Part shown: positions 1 to 12,600 of the stretch, piece by piece
Layout of the letters: the number at the start of each line of letters is the position of its first letter
Numbering within the stretch: position 1 is the stretch's first letter
Assembly (NCBI GenBank): GCA_951640165.1
Contig: OX621257.1
Coordinates: 17,557,201 to 17,621,200, forward strand
Source: Pseudoips prasinana
Taxonomy: Eukaryota; Arthropoda; Insecta; Lepidoptera; Nolidae
Reading direction: 5' to 3'
DNA length: 64,000 nucleotides
Translations under genes and position numbers: made by a program
Notes under the pieces: generated by a model
Databases searched by the model: none
Seen by the model: only the letters and a program-made list of their open reading frames with translations
Told to the model about the DNA's origin: nothing

Positions 1-955
1 TATTATCAGATTGATTTTATTATTTTTTTCAACTTGATTACTTAAAAACCTCTACCGTGATATCAATATTTGTATGCTTGCTTCGCTTTACTAGTTATTG
101 AGATGCTAATGTGTTCCAAACTGGGACTTCGATACAATCATAATTTTGTGCTCTGTATGTTAAGAGAGTTAAGAAATAGATTTTGGAGCTCTCGTGCCTT
201 GATTTTCTCAGAAACATATTTGCAAAGTTAAAAATTATAAATTTTTCTATCAAATTCTGAGATGGTGCAATTTCGGTCTTGCACGGAACACAAATTAAAG
301 ATTAAGCACAATTTTAGCTTGAAATTGGTAGTAATGAATTAAAGTTTATGTTTTACATCAAAATTAGTGTTAAAATATTAATCTACAGTTATGTATTCTT
401 TCGTTATTTAATTGCAATACCGGACAATAATGTTGATTCAATTGTGTCATTAACCTTTTCTTAGCAACCTTCAAACTTAGATTTTAATAAAGAATAAGAT
501 CATGTTACCCTAAACCGAGTCCTTGCGGAACACGGTTCTATTGGTGGCAAATCCATAACGTAGAAGTTACGTAAGACCCACGTCCAGCTGGCTTTACGCC
601 ATCTTTTGTTATCTTTTTCCGTTTAGGGCCCATTGCAAATTCCCACCGAAATTATCGGTTATAAATCGTCTATTAAGTTGCATGCATGCATGGAATTATA
701 TAAGAGCGGGGCAATGAGAATTTATATATAGGTTACTTTGGGAATTATCACGTTTAATATGGCTCATAAGGCCGAAGATGCCAGGGCCGAAAAAACTAAT
801 AATACAAAATTAATCATGTTTAATTGACACTTGGCTGACAGTCAGCTGACAGCCACAGAGTACAGTACCTCTGACAGCTTCAAGCACGTTCAATGTTTAT
901 CTTAGCGCTTTTTTTATTTCTCTGCATTTAAGTTATTACAAGTCAAGAGAAAACA
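1..955. other. Upstream flank of first gene, no gene seen
   Basis: AT-rich sequence with no coding exon that I can support. It holds the presumed promoter of the gene starting at 956. A TATA-like stretch lies near 720-730, but I cannot place the transcription start. Confidence 0.4.
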
Positions 956-1996
956 ATGAACAATCAATTGATAGAGAAGATAATTACATCTAATAACTTA
1001 CCATGTCCGACATTTACGTACGAAAACCCGGTGCTTGACAGAAACGTCGCCAAAACACTGGCCAAAAGTTTTGTCAAGATTTTAAACATATCTAAACACA
1101 ACTCCAAAATAAATAACAACATGCGCCTAAATATATTGGAAAATATACGAAAACTGTGTCAAATTGAACCTGAAAATCATATAAAAAGCATTAATGAAGA
1201 TTTTACGAAAATACTATCAGAAACATATGAACAGCAAATAAAAACATCTAATTTCGAAAATTCCGATTCAATTATTCGAACTCTGGACACATTTTTAATA
1301 CGAAATATGAAAGAAATGAATCTCAACTGCAATTATAAATCACCTTTACAGCCCGAAACAATTCAGGCTTTAATTAATCTAAATCAAAATGAATTTGTAC
1401 AAGAAGTCATATTAAAAGATATGATATTATGGAGTTCTAATCGTGGAAATGTACAAATAATAAAGAATTTATGGACAACAGAAACACAGAGTTTAAAAAA
1501 CTGTGAAGATATACCAATCAAAATGAAATCAGCAATAGAGAAAATACTTATAGAAATATGCCACAATATTTTAAAAGAAAACAAAAGTATTCAAGAAGTA
1601 ATTGAACCAAATATGGACCTAAAGAGCTTGTCCTGTAAGTGTTCAGATTCACCGAACTGCTTTCAAATAAGTTGTAGTATACTTAATTATATTTTTATAA
1701 TGACAAACTTTAATCCTAGGATACAAGAATTCATTCAAAACTTTATTGAAACTGTTAGAGATTCCAATGTAAACTTTTCCAATCTTTACTCATTTCACCT
1801 GAGTCATATTGTAGTACTATTAGATACTGATTTCAATGTATTGCCCATAGATTTCAAAATTAATTACATCCAATCCACATTACCATATCTATATAATTTA
1901 CATTCTAATTCAGAAAATGATTTTATAATGCTTCTTAGCCATTTTCCACAGTGGTTTGATATTTATTTTGAACAAAGTATGTCTTGTGAATATTAG
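956..1996 (+). CDS. Intronless gene for an uncharacterised 346-aa protein
   Basis: I do not recognise this protein. It is one uninterrupted reading frame from ATG 956 to TAG 1996, with a polyadenylation signal 60 bases downstream, so it looks like a genuine intronless gene. The product is rich in Asn, Ile, Lys and Leu and reads as mostly amphipathic helices. There is no signal peptide and no clear membrane segment. A small Cys cluster (CKCSDSPNC, about residues 224-232) might bind metal but is not a classical finger. Near the C terminus is the segment ENDFIMLLSHFPQWFD. Codon use is AT-rich like the surrounding DNA. An intronless, all-helical protein of about this length resembles FANCF in layout only. 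I saw no motif that establishes that identity, so it should stay hypothetical. Confidence 0.7.
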   Translation: MNNQLIEKIITSNNLPCPTFTYENPVLDRNVAKTLAKSFVKILNISKHNSKINNNMRLNILENIRKLCQIEPENHIKSINEDFTKILSETYEQQIKTSNFENSDSIIRTLDTFLIRNMKEMNLNCNYKSPLQPETIQALINLNQNEFVQEVILKDMILWSSNRGNVQIIKNLWTTETQSLKNCEDIPIKMKSAIEKILIEICHNILKENKSIQEVIEPNMDLKSLSCKCSDSPNCFQISCSILNYIFIMTNFNPRIQEFIQNFIETVRDSNVNFSNLYSFHLSHIVVLLDTDFNVLPIDFKINYIQSTLPYLYNLHSNSENDFIMLLSHFPQWFDIYFEQSMSCEY

Positions 1997-2057
1997 ATTT
2001 CATTTATAGAATATCATGTTATTAACAGCTTTTTATGGAACAATTTCATAACCATTA

Positions 2058-2063
2058 AATAAA
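2058..2063 (+). promoter_or_regulatory. Polyadenylation signal AATAAA
   Basis: A canonical AATAAA lies about 60 bases after the stop codon of the 956-1996 gene, in A-rich sequence. This is the likely 3' end of that transcript. Confidence 0.6.
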
Positions 2064-3181
2064 TACAAAATAAAATAAAAAATATTAAAGTATTTTTTTA
2101 TTTTAAAACAACTGAAATACTAAACTATTAGATCATGTACCAAATCATTGTGCCATCACATGTGATTTACAGAATTTTCCCTTTGTGTAAGTAACATTTT
2201 TGCACAATAAACATAGATCTTAAATTGCATAATCCTAAACGCACAATGTTATAAAGAAAACCAACTGTAACCATAACTAAATTCATCCAGTCGCTTTAAT
2301 AATGTATTCCTAGAAGGTCCAATTTTATTTATTTTTATTTGTTAAATATTTCCATCACTAGTGATGACAAACTAACAGATATCATGACCACATTGTTTCA
2401 GCAGCTGGACTGTAGTTAGTTTTGGAAGTGTGGTTTAGTAGCTAAACAGTGATTACATACTTACTCTCTCGTTTCAATTATCTGCTCATTCAAATTACAC
2501 AGTGCACAGTATGGTAGAAAAATAGATGATCCAATTCTTTGAATGAGCAATTTATGATTATAAAACTATTTATTGAGACCTTTAATGTTATACAATTTTA
2601 GTAAACAGCAAAACAAACAATATTCAGCACTTAAAATTACAAGGAAGATTAATTCCATGTAATTTTATGATCACAATTTTTCGTTAATTTAAATTTTCAG
2701 TAAAATTGTGTGTATGCTTGTAGTGAAAGCAATCACATAGAAATTATATTTTAAAAAATAAATAAAACAAAACATGCAATTTACATTTTGTACCTTCAGT
2801 AAAACATGGGCACAATTGAGGGTTTTGTAATTTTTTATTTCTAGAAAAGCCTTAATTGTATTGTCATATATAATTTTGAAAACTTGCTAAATTCACCTTT
2901 AGTTTTTTACTACCTTTATCTAAAATCAGTCAGTAGTCCGTGATGTCATTGGAATTACAATGGTTTATTTTAAAGAAAAAATATTTAGAGAAAAAAAATA
3001 CAATCAACTAGGTATCTACAATTGTTTTGCAAACCATTAAGCTTTGTGATCATAATTAAGGCATAAGTAAGTGGGACTTTGTCCTTCCAGAATATCAAAC
3101 AAAATGGGCATATTTTTTTTAAGGCCTTTGACATTTCAACACACAACATCACCATGCGTGGGCAATACCCAATTTATAATG
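2064..3181. other. AT-rich intergenic DNA, nothing recognised
   Basis: No open reading frame, RNA gene or repeat with clear ends was found in this stretch. Confidence 0.5.
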
Positions 3182-3390
3182 TACAGTCAGCTCCAAAAGT
3201 CGATGAACAGAATGTATATTTAACAGTACAGTTACGGCGTCAAATCAGGGTAATCTAATGATATATTTAATGGATGTGCTGGCGTCTGTACAGACTTTTT
3301 ATCCATTAAATATGTAGATTACCCTGATTTGACGCCGTAACTGTACTGTTAAATATACATTCTGTTCATCAACTTTTGGAGCTGACTGTA
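3182..3390. mobile_element. Palindromic MITE, probably Tc1/mariner-type
   Basis: The two halves are near-perfect inverted repeats of about 95 bp. The ends read TACAGTCAGCTCCAAAAGT and its reverse complement, and TA flanks both sides, as expected for a Tc1/mariner target site. The central loop (about 3280-3300) contains GATGTGCTGGCGTCTGTA, which is the terminal sequence of another MITE family in this window (see 10643-10780), so one element appears to have captured or been hit by another. It encodes nothing. Confidence 0.75.
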
Positions 3391-3673
3391 CTCTGTGGCG
3401 GGCAATACCGCAACTGAACAAGAAAATTTTGTCGCACTTATATATCTGAAAAAATCTTATGAATGTTACAAAGGTCATAGTCACCTTCTGGCAAAATAAG
3501 ACTGAACTTAATGGGTGACTATGTCCAGATAAAAGGATGTTACACTTAAATTATTTTAAAAACTTCTAATGATTATACCCTTCTTTTCCCGAAGGTGCAA
3601 TTTGTATGGAATAAACTTTAAAAAAAATATGATCCTATGTTTAAGTGATCTCAAAATAGGTACTAAACTAACA

Positions 3674-3713
3674 AATAACAACCACTTGGCAATATGAATA
3701 TTGGCAAGTGGTT
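3674..3713. repeat. 40-bp palindrome at left edge of fold-back
   Basis: AACAACCACTTG and CAAGTGGTTGTT form 12-bp arms around a palindromic AATATGAATATT-like centre. Part of the same sequence (CAATATGAATATTGCC then AAGTGGTTGTTG) recurs at 6420-6448 on the far side of the fold-back element. It is probably the target region split or duplicated by that insertion. Confidence 0.6.
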
Positions 3714-4669
3714 GTTATTAACACTTGGCAATATGGTGTGCGTCACGATTGCTCCGCCACGTTATCCAAACAGAAAAAGAAATCGCTATATTTTTTGTCA
3801 AAATTAGTCAAAATCGAAAGGTACAAACCAAAACTTTGTCAAAGAAGAAATAAAGAAGTTACAGGGGTTTTAAGTTGGCCGCGCGAACGTAACGTGCACG
3901 ATTGCGCGGCCATGGAGATCTCAGTAACTACTTGGTATAGAGATCTAAATCTTTTTGTTAATTGAACATTTCATTTGTCAACAATTGTCAAAAAAAGAAT
4001 TATAAGACTAGGAACAACATTTCACGAAATATTCACCTTAGAAGTTATGGCCGCGCAATCGTGCACTTGATTTCCTTAATCTCGATTATTTCTTCAAAAC
4101 TTAAGATATCATACAGTAAAACTGTTACTAGAAGAAAGGTTTTAATATGTCAAAAGTACCGAAAGCATTTAATGCCACCAAAGTTTATTTAAACTGACGA
4201 AATCAAGGCAAAACAAAAGTTACGTGGCCGCGCAATCGTAACGTTACTTTGAACGCTGATATCTCATTATCTATAATTGTTAAGATTTCGGTGTTAACAT
4301 CCATTTATTCGTAATATTAACCTAATCAGATTGACATAGCGTTTTAACCTCAGGATAATTTTCTACGCGTGTTATCTCTAAAATGATAGTATCTCTTATA
4401 ATGTTCGAGTATAGTGACCATAATTGCTGTTAAATATGGGGATATCTTTTGCTCTACTAGACGAAAATGTACCTGTTAGGAATAATTGTTGGAGAATTTG
4501 CTTAAATAAAAGAGTTTAATGCACTTTCCTTTTTCCGTTTGTAAAACGACTTTTATGTTTTGTTATGTATTGACGAGTTATTATTTTATCAGTAAAACAG
4601 TAATGGTAATGGCAACAGTATTTCTTGAGCTGGAGTTTCGATCATTTACGTAAAATCGATAAAGTAAGT

Positions 4670-4850
4670 ATAATTATTACGAATTCGCTGTGTGGTGACG
4701 GCGTAGAATATCATCACCCCATCTCATCCCGTGGGGGCCTAGAAATCGTCCCGAAGGAAAACCTGCCAGAGAACGGGCAGCAGCGTTTTTCTGTGAACTT
4801 TGCGGAGGATTTTGTCCAACAGTGGACGTAATTTGGCTGACATGGTGAAA
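4670..4850 (+). repeat. LINE 3'-end fragment inside the fold-back spacer
   Basis: The run from GTGTGGTGACGGCG through CATCACCCCATCTCATCCCG to GTCCAACAGTGGACG is shared with 35358-35605 and, reversed, with 21626-22524. It matches the 3' end of the RTE-like LINE family seen at 40040-40475 and 56975-59105. Confidence 0.6.
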
Positions 4851-5194
4851 TTTTATGTTTTTACGGTTATAAATTATTATTATTTACATTTGGTTCCTAA
4901 TTTAATATGTATTTCAAATTAGGAGTAAAATTTTGGTGGTGCTAGAAATATAAAATAGAAATGTACATAATTTGAAATATAAATTTTCTCTCAAAATGAA
5001 AAATACAATTGCTATTCGCAGGTAGAGGCCCTCCGTTTGAGTCAGTTCTAAAATCATCACACGTAACTTTGAGTTCATAATTGTTATATTACTGCCTATT
5101 AACCGAGCACATCTTAAATTCTTTTCTTTGCTTTTTAAAAAGACAACGCCCACACTTGGGAATCTAATCCCTGTGTCGCGGGCTATTTTACAAA

Positions 5195-5475
5195 CTTAAG
5201 TGCCCCGCGGTTTTACCCGCGTTAAATTTTATAAATTATCATAGCCCCTCCCTTGTAGGTGATAGCGTGATAATATGTAGCCTATATGTTAATGTTAATT
5301 TGAAGTAAATCTATGCAGTACTTTTTGAGTTCAGCCCGGACATACATACAGATAAACAGACAAAAATATTTTTTTTGGCTTCGATGTCGATTGTAGATCA
5401 CGCCCCAAGTATCCTTTTTAAATAACATTCAATGTACAGTTTTGACATTCCTACGATTTTATTATATGTATAGAT
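5195..5475 (+). repeat. CCGCGG-TTTACCCGCG interspersed repeat
   Basis: It begins TGCCCCGCGGTTTTACCCGC, runs through GATAGCGTGATAATATG and the ACATACATACAGA-type motif, and ends with TTATATGTATAGAT. The same repeat occurs at 8820, 17385, 22605, 22790, 32185, 37685, 50385 and 55410. It is a common lepidopteran repeat, probably a non-autonomous non-LTR 3' end. Confidence 0.6.
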
Positions 5476-6461
5476 ATACATAAATTACTGGAGTACAAGC
5501 AGCAATGTCGCGCAATGTGGTGAAAACAGAACTAAGTTCCATTTTTTGGCCTTATTTTGTATGGCATGATTTGAACATGTGTATAAAAGAAAAGAATATT
5601 GATTGCACTGTCTTATCTTAGCCAATTTTACACTAATTATTCCTAACAGTACCTGTTCGTTTATTTCTTCTAAATTTCTGTATTTTCGTCTAGTAGAGCA
5701 AAAGATATCCCCATATTTAACAGAAATTATGGTCACTCTACTCGAACATTATAAGAGATACTATCATTTTTGAGATTACACGCGTAGAAAATTGTCCTGA
5801 AGTTAAAACGCTATGTCAATCTGATTAGGTTAATATTACGAATAAATGGATGTTAACACCGAAATCTTAACAATTATAGATAATGAGATATCAGCGTTCA
5901 AAGTAACGTTACGATTGCGCGGCCACGTAACTTTTGTTTTGCCTTGATTTCGTCAGTTTAAATAAACTTTGGTGGCATTAAATGCTTTCGGTACCTTTGA
6001 CATATTAAAACCTTTCTTCTAGTAACAGTTTTACTGTATGATATCTTAAGTTTTGAAGAAATAATCGAGACTAAAGAAACATCAAGTGCACGATTGCGCG
6101 GCCATAACTTCCAAGGTGAATATTTCGTGAAATTATTGATCCTAGTCTTATAATTCTTTTTTTGACAATTGTTGACAAATGAAATGTTCAATTAACAAAA
6201 AGATTTAGATCTCTATCCCAAGTAGTTACTGAGATCTCCATGGCCGCGCAATCGTGCACGTTACGTTCGCGCGGCCAACTTAAAACCCCTGTAACTTCTT
6301 TATTTCTTCTTTGACAAATTTTTGGTTTGTACCTTTCGATTTTGACTAATTTTGACAAAAAATATAGCGATTTCTTTTTCTGTTTGGATAACGTGGCGGA
6401 GCAATCGTGACGCATACGGCAATATGAATATTGCCAAGTGGTTGTTGTGGTTCAGTTTTCA

Positions 6462-6602
6462 TTACTTGTTACATTTCCATTGTATGAAACCCTTATATTT
6501 TAATTCTAAATGTAAAGAAGATTTCCTCACATGTTTATCTAGTGTTTCCAGATATGGACATGTCAAGTTGCAAAATCCGCAGTGGAATAAATTTGGGCGT
6601 AT
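6462..6602 (-). CDS. Zinc-finger gene terminal exon (residues 377-422)
   Basis: This is a short exon found by eye. The acceptor TTTTCAG precedes IRPNLFHCGFC, then HVRKSSLH completes a seventh finger, and the frame ends KCNK and TAA at 6464-6462. Its phase, its opening Ile-Arg and its finger spacing match the other exons. The fold-back element begins about 45 bases past the stop, so the 3' UTR probably runs into it. Confidence 0.65.
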   Translation of the reverse strand: MRPNLFHCGFCNLTCPYLETLDKHVRKSSLHLELKYKGFIQWKCNK

Positions 6603-9600
6603 CTGAAAATATAATGAATAGTTAAGTATATAATAATATTTATACAGTACACTTATATGTACAAACAGATTGATTTAATGTCACAAAGTTTGAAGAATAA
6701 TGATATCCTCTGTGACTTGTCCATCAAAGATGAAAGCTGCTATGAGTTTTTGTTGTGTGTTTCACTCCATCGCATGACACGCATTACAACTGACTAAGTA
6801 TAGGAGTTGTATTTATAATTATAAAAATATCTAAAATTAGGTTAGGCAGAATATTAAAAAGATTTAAAAGCCTCAGTTACCTAATATGTTTTGTGAAATA
6901 TTTATAATTTTTAAACCAATGGATTAAACCTAATCAAGCAAACACTTATTTCAACAATTGACGTCATCTGTAAGTAAACAAACTTTATCAGACGCAGTGC
7001 CAACTTGTATGTGTGCCAATGTGAATTTGATTGTCAAATCAAATTCAAGTTACTTATTTTAAGTACTTATTTTTTTTTTATTTATGCCCCATGCATATTT
7101 ATGAAATTTTTAGAGTCGTAATAGAAGAATAACGTATCAAACAAATCCGTTGACAGGGGGTCAACGGATTTGTTTGATACGTTCACAAAACATGCATAGG
7201 GCATAAATAAAAAAAAAATAAGTACCGAAATAACATTATACAGATTAATCTGCACTTTTCCTGAAAATGTGTCCAATATTTAATATAATAATAATAGTTT
7301 CTTTGCCAAAAAATAAGTACAGTGAATCTCGAACAATATTTTTGTTAGAATTTGTATACGTAATAATTACATATACCTACCTAATGTCCGATTTAATATC
7401 GAAACTCCCCGCACTAGGCTAGGCCTGTCCTGCGGGGAGTTTCTCTTCCCTGTTATTAATTTTTGTAGTTGTACGTATAAACTTAAACTAACAAAAAATT
7501 AAAAGGAAAGTAATAGTACACAAAAGAAGTAAAATACAAAAACTTTGAATCCGACAGTACCAGCAGTATAAGGAAATTCGCTAAGTTATTATTTTCAGTA
7601 GGGCTTCGGTATCTTCGTAGGTACAAGTAATCAGTTCTTTATTTAAAACAATTCTAGCATCATGGAAGCTCAAGGTGTGCAGTTTGATGGATTTATTAAC
7701 TTTGTTATAAATTAACGGTTTTAGGTAGGCGCAGTAGGTATCTTCTTGCGAACGTTGTTTTGACCGGGACATTTGGGACGCTAAAGACACGTTTCCTAAC
7801 CATCTCATGTTTGTCGGTTGCAAGTAATTCTTTATGACGCAATAGAGTTATTTTTCGTACAAACAGACGTCTGACGCTGAAAACACTGGATTCGCTGTAC
7901 AATTTGGTGGTTGGGTACCTAAAGGGCTTCCTTAGCATCGTTTTTAATATGGCGCGTTGAGGTCGTTCCAACAAGATCATATGGGTCGAACAAATGCCTC
8001 CCCAGGCAAGAATACAATACTCCAATACGGGCTGGCCAAGTGTAATGTATATTGCCCTCAGTAAGCTTGCTGGAGCCAAGTCGCGTAGTTGTTTCATTGT
8101 ATAAATAAGTTTTCTGATTCTAGCCGACGTGACCACAACATGCTCCTTGAAGGAAAGTTTTTCATCCAAGATGACCCCTAAATACCTCAGGTTCGGTACA
8201 CGCTTTATAGGAGTACAGGTGCAACCTGTAGACTGATTTCCGGACGTACAACATGTGTGAACCATTAGCTTTAGGTTAGCGGGAGGAGCTGACTCAGCGG
8301 TAATTTATGGTAAGTCGTTAAACAATAACACTTTTATTCTCTCTCTGATGCAATCGGCTATGCCTCCTTGACACCATTTAATTTGATGGAAACGCATCAG
8401 TGTATCCAAGTAGAAAAACAGTCAGGATTCTATCCATACCTCCCTGATTACTTCTCTTTTGCTTTGGAGGGCACCTTGAGCTTTCGGGTCCCAGTTGTAG
8501 TCATTAGAAAACAGTCGTTAAGCCATTTCAGAGGGCTACTGGGCGGCTTGAACAACTCTGGACACCCGGGTAACCTCTGCCTACTCGATGAGGAAAGACT
8601 TCTCTTTTAGCTTCGCCAACACCATTGCTGCCACATTTGATTCAACCGGAATATATCAGTGTACAGACGCCAGCACCCTATCTACCCTAATTGAAAGTGA
8701 ACATTATGCTTAAGTGATAACGTTGAAAATCTATAAAAGAACTTTGACAGATTGTGGTAGCTGGTTTTATTTGTTTCTTTTTTTTTTATTTCGTTTTCCC
8801 TATTAAATGCATAGGTAAATCTATACATATAATAAAATCGTAGCAGTCAAAACTGTACATGGAATATTTTTAAAAAAGGATATTTGGGGCATGATCTACA
8901 GTCGATATCGAAGCCAAAAATATAGTTTTTAGAATTTTTGTCTGTTTGTCTGTATGTATGTCCGTGCTAAACTCAAAAAGTTCTGCATGGATTTACTCCA
9001 AATTTTGCATGAATATTACTATAAGGTTGGGTCAACATATAGGCTACATATTATCACACTATCACCTACGGGGTTGGAGCTATGATGATTTATAAAATTT
9101 AAGGCGGGTAAACAGCGGGGCACAGCTAGTTAATAATATTATTTTATCAAAATGATGTCAAAGTAGGTAATCCTTACACTATAGATCTTTGACGTTGATT
9201 GCATTTTAATGCCTTGTCAAAGAAACCCTTCTAGAAGAACTTCGGGGTTACTTTGCGACATGTAGGACTTTTGGTATGAGATTGATAGTTAATGGACACA
9301 TTGTTCTGTTGGAACAAAAACTGTAACTGGTTGTTAAAATAAAGTTATTCCCAAAAAACTATCGACATAGGTATGTGCAAAGTAGCCCCGTTTTACGGTA
9401 CTTACTATTGGATTAGTTAATGTTAATAGGTATTTAACAATCGGACTTTTATTCTTACCTCTCTGATGAATTCTGTGCCAGCAACGACAAACTTGGCAGC
9501 AATTAATGTAGCCTTATGTTTTGAAGACGTACAATGTTCACCCGCTTCCTTTCGATTTAACATTTCGTCACAAGCGTAACATTTTATTATTTTATTATCA

Positions 9601-12600
9601 ATTTTAGATGGTTTTAAGAAACATAGACTCATGGGGTCCATCCACGTACACATGTTATAAGTATCGGTTTTTAAGAACGTTTCCATATCTACTGTTTGAT
9701 ATCGTTCTATTACATTACGATTTGTGGGTTTCTTCATTCCTTTCAATTCTAAATGACCTCTATGAATTAACCCATTAACGTGCTCTTTAAAATTAGTTAT
9801 ATGTGCTGGTAAAATCCGATCACAAAGGGAGCAAAATCCTTTACTACCGTTGTGATTTAGTTTGATAAAATTATTTTTTCCGTATTTAGATAATTCTGAT
9901 CTACGTTTTCCACTATCTATTATGTCACGGTAAATAACATCTTCGGGGTTCTCATTAACAGGAATGGTACGGATGGAGGACTCTATTTCAACATCATTAT
10001 TGAAATTGCATGTCGACCAGTGTTCGTTTAACGGTTCCTTTTCGAAAACTTTTTTGCAAGTGAAACAATAGTATGTTTGGTCGATCTGAAATATGGTAAA
10101 TTTTAGTTTTAGGTTTTTCAATTAGCAAGGCAAACGAGCAGACGAGTCACTCGATGGTAAGTGATCACTGCTGCCCATGGACATTCGCAACAACATAAGG
10201 AACGCAACAGAGAGCGCTGCCGGTTTAAAAAAAGGAATAGGCTCAGGGTCTCTACCGGCTAAGTCGCAGAACATCGTTTCCGTGAATGGCGTTCAAATAA
10301 ATAAAGGTTAAAAATGACTTAATCAAAACGCCATTCACGAAAACGTGATATGAACGACAATTCCACTTCTGGCCTAAGAGTCTGTAGCGGAACGAGCGCC
10401 AGGTATGTGTGTAGCGGAACAGAATACTCCCCATGTTAAGTGCTGTAAAAACTCAAACTCAATAGTAATTTATTCCGTTAATATATTACATTTGTGTGAA
10501 ATCCTCAATTTTTTTACCCTACCGTGCAGTGCACGACTTGGCAACTACCGAGAAATATATAAGTATATAGAGAGAGGCAAGAATATACCAATACAAAAAA
10601 TTTGTAGGTACCTATGGGAGAACAAGGAAAGAGTACCTATTATACAGACGCCAGCACATCCAGCCACCCCAATCTGACAACTTCTTTTATAGTATTTCAA
10701 CTTTATCATAAAAGAATAAGGTTCACTTTCAATTGGGGAATTTTGACAGATTGGGGTAACTTGATGTGCTGGTGTCTGTATATGGAAATAACGTAAATAT
10801 TAAAAACAAGTTACACTATAACGGTGTGCTCCGTCCTGGCCCGGCCACGATGCCAAACAAGGTCATGGTTTTGGGAGTAGACTGTACGGATACCTATGTA
10901 CCTTTTGGCACAAGAAAGATGAACAGTAGTACCACATTATTTCATGACTTACACTATTTTCAGGGGCCGTGCTACAGCGTATCCGTGATCCATGATGAAA
11001 TGAAACATTGCAGTGACTATTTGAAAGGTTTTATCTTTAATATAATATGTATTTTTTATAGTAGGTACTTGAAAAGTACATCTATCACAGACACGAATCT
11101 AAAATTTGTAGATTTCAGCCAATCTGAGTGTGGCCGTGCTAGGGCGGATACGTTGTAGCCCGGCCACTGAAAATGCCATGAAATAATGTGGTACCTACTA
11201 CTGTACATCTTTCTTGTACTAAAAGGTACATATCCGTACAGTCTCACTCTCAAAACCATGATTTGTTTGGCATCGTGGCCGGGCCAGAACGGATCACACA
11301 CGTTATCGTTGCATCTCTTCGCTCGGGTATTTCACATGAATGTTGCAGGGCAGTGCGGGCATTGAAGTGCATCATCAGTTCACCTAACATTTTGTGCTAC
11401 AAATCATAGTGGCGCCGCTTCCCGCTCGAAATTCAAATGTCTATGTGAGTCGCTGGCTAATTTGACTTAATATGGACGCCATTATTAATTAATATCGTAG
11501 GAAATTATTCACACACAGCATTTCTGAGCGTCTCCGTACTTCGGAGGGCACGTTAAGCTGTCGGTGCCGGTTGTAGTCATTACACAACAGTCGTTAACCC
11601 ATTTCAGAGGCCTCCTGGGCGGCTTGAATAACTCTGACACTAGAGTAACACCTTCCCATACGATAAATAAATAAAATGAAAGTGATGGAATACCGAGTTC
11701 ACCTCTTTTCACACCCTCCTAGCTTCAGTTGAAAATTGGCGCTAACACAGTTATTTGTGGCACAATGTTCAACTGTAGTATTTTAGACACATATTTTAGA
11801 TAGCATGGAAGCTACCACATTGAATTTCATATCAAATTTTGTCATGTATTTATTTATTACTTCTTATATACTGGTTGTTGTCATGGAATTTATTTATTGA
11901 CCACGTGATCAAACTTCTAATTTTATAATAAGCAAGGGGAGTATGAGATAGCCTCTAATAAATTAATTCGTCTTTTTACAACCTCAACTAAATATTCTAT
12001 AGAAAGCGTCAAGTAAATCAACATCAACATCCCTCTTCTTTATACATTGCCACCTTATTTACTAAAAAAAGGAAATTATTTGGGTTAGGTTAGGTTCGAA
12101 CTGTGACCATCTAGCTCTTGAAGGCGAGTGAGCGAAGCGAGCGTGCCGCGGTAGCGGCCGCCGAGTGCTAGATACAATATTGTTGTTGATTTCAAAAACC
12201 CCTTTTTGTATGTGTCACATAATAATTATCGTTTTGAATTACTTTGACTATTAGATAATATAATTCAATGATTTTAAGTGAAATAACCACCATGCCGAGT
12301 TGTATTTAGAGTGGCTTACATAGAAGATAATTTGTGGCTAAGACTTTAAGATCAAATATTTTTTTTTATTGATCTGAGCTAAGATAGTGTCATTCAGACG
12401 CTCGTTAATTGTGGCTGACTTGGTAATTTAGATGGCAATGTATATTTTTAGAGGCGTATAATTCACACCGGTTGTTATATTGTAACGAAAATATATTATA
12501 AATGTTAAGCTTCTTGACCAAAGGTCCTGCGTCGCTGGTAGCGGGTAGCGCAAGACCGGCATTCGTGGAGATCTTTGGGGGAGGCCTGATATGATGATGA

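Larger units (their letters stand above)
3732..6417. mobile_element. Large fold-back element with about 760-bp inverted arms
   Basis: Sequence 3732-4490 is repeated in reverse complement at 5636-6417 with a few substitutions and small indels. The two arms can fold into a long hairpin around a spacer of about 1.15 kb. Inside each arm a short GC-rich motif, GATTGCGCGGCCA or a close variant, recurs several times in both orientations (near 3746, 3898, 4048 and 4224 on the left). The spacer is itself a mosaic of a LINE 3' fragment and a CCGCGG-type repeat. The short frames in the arms mirror each other and look non-coding. No transposase is present. A diverged fragment of the arm tip is seen at 13785-13820. 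It could be a Foldback/MULE-like non-autonomous element; the family is not identified. Confidence 0.75.

Noticed and set aside
3708..4192. Mirrored short frames in the fold-back arms (also 5958-6415)
   Set aside because: They exist only because the arms are inverted copies; substitutions between arms do not follow codon positions and no domain is seen.
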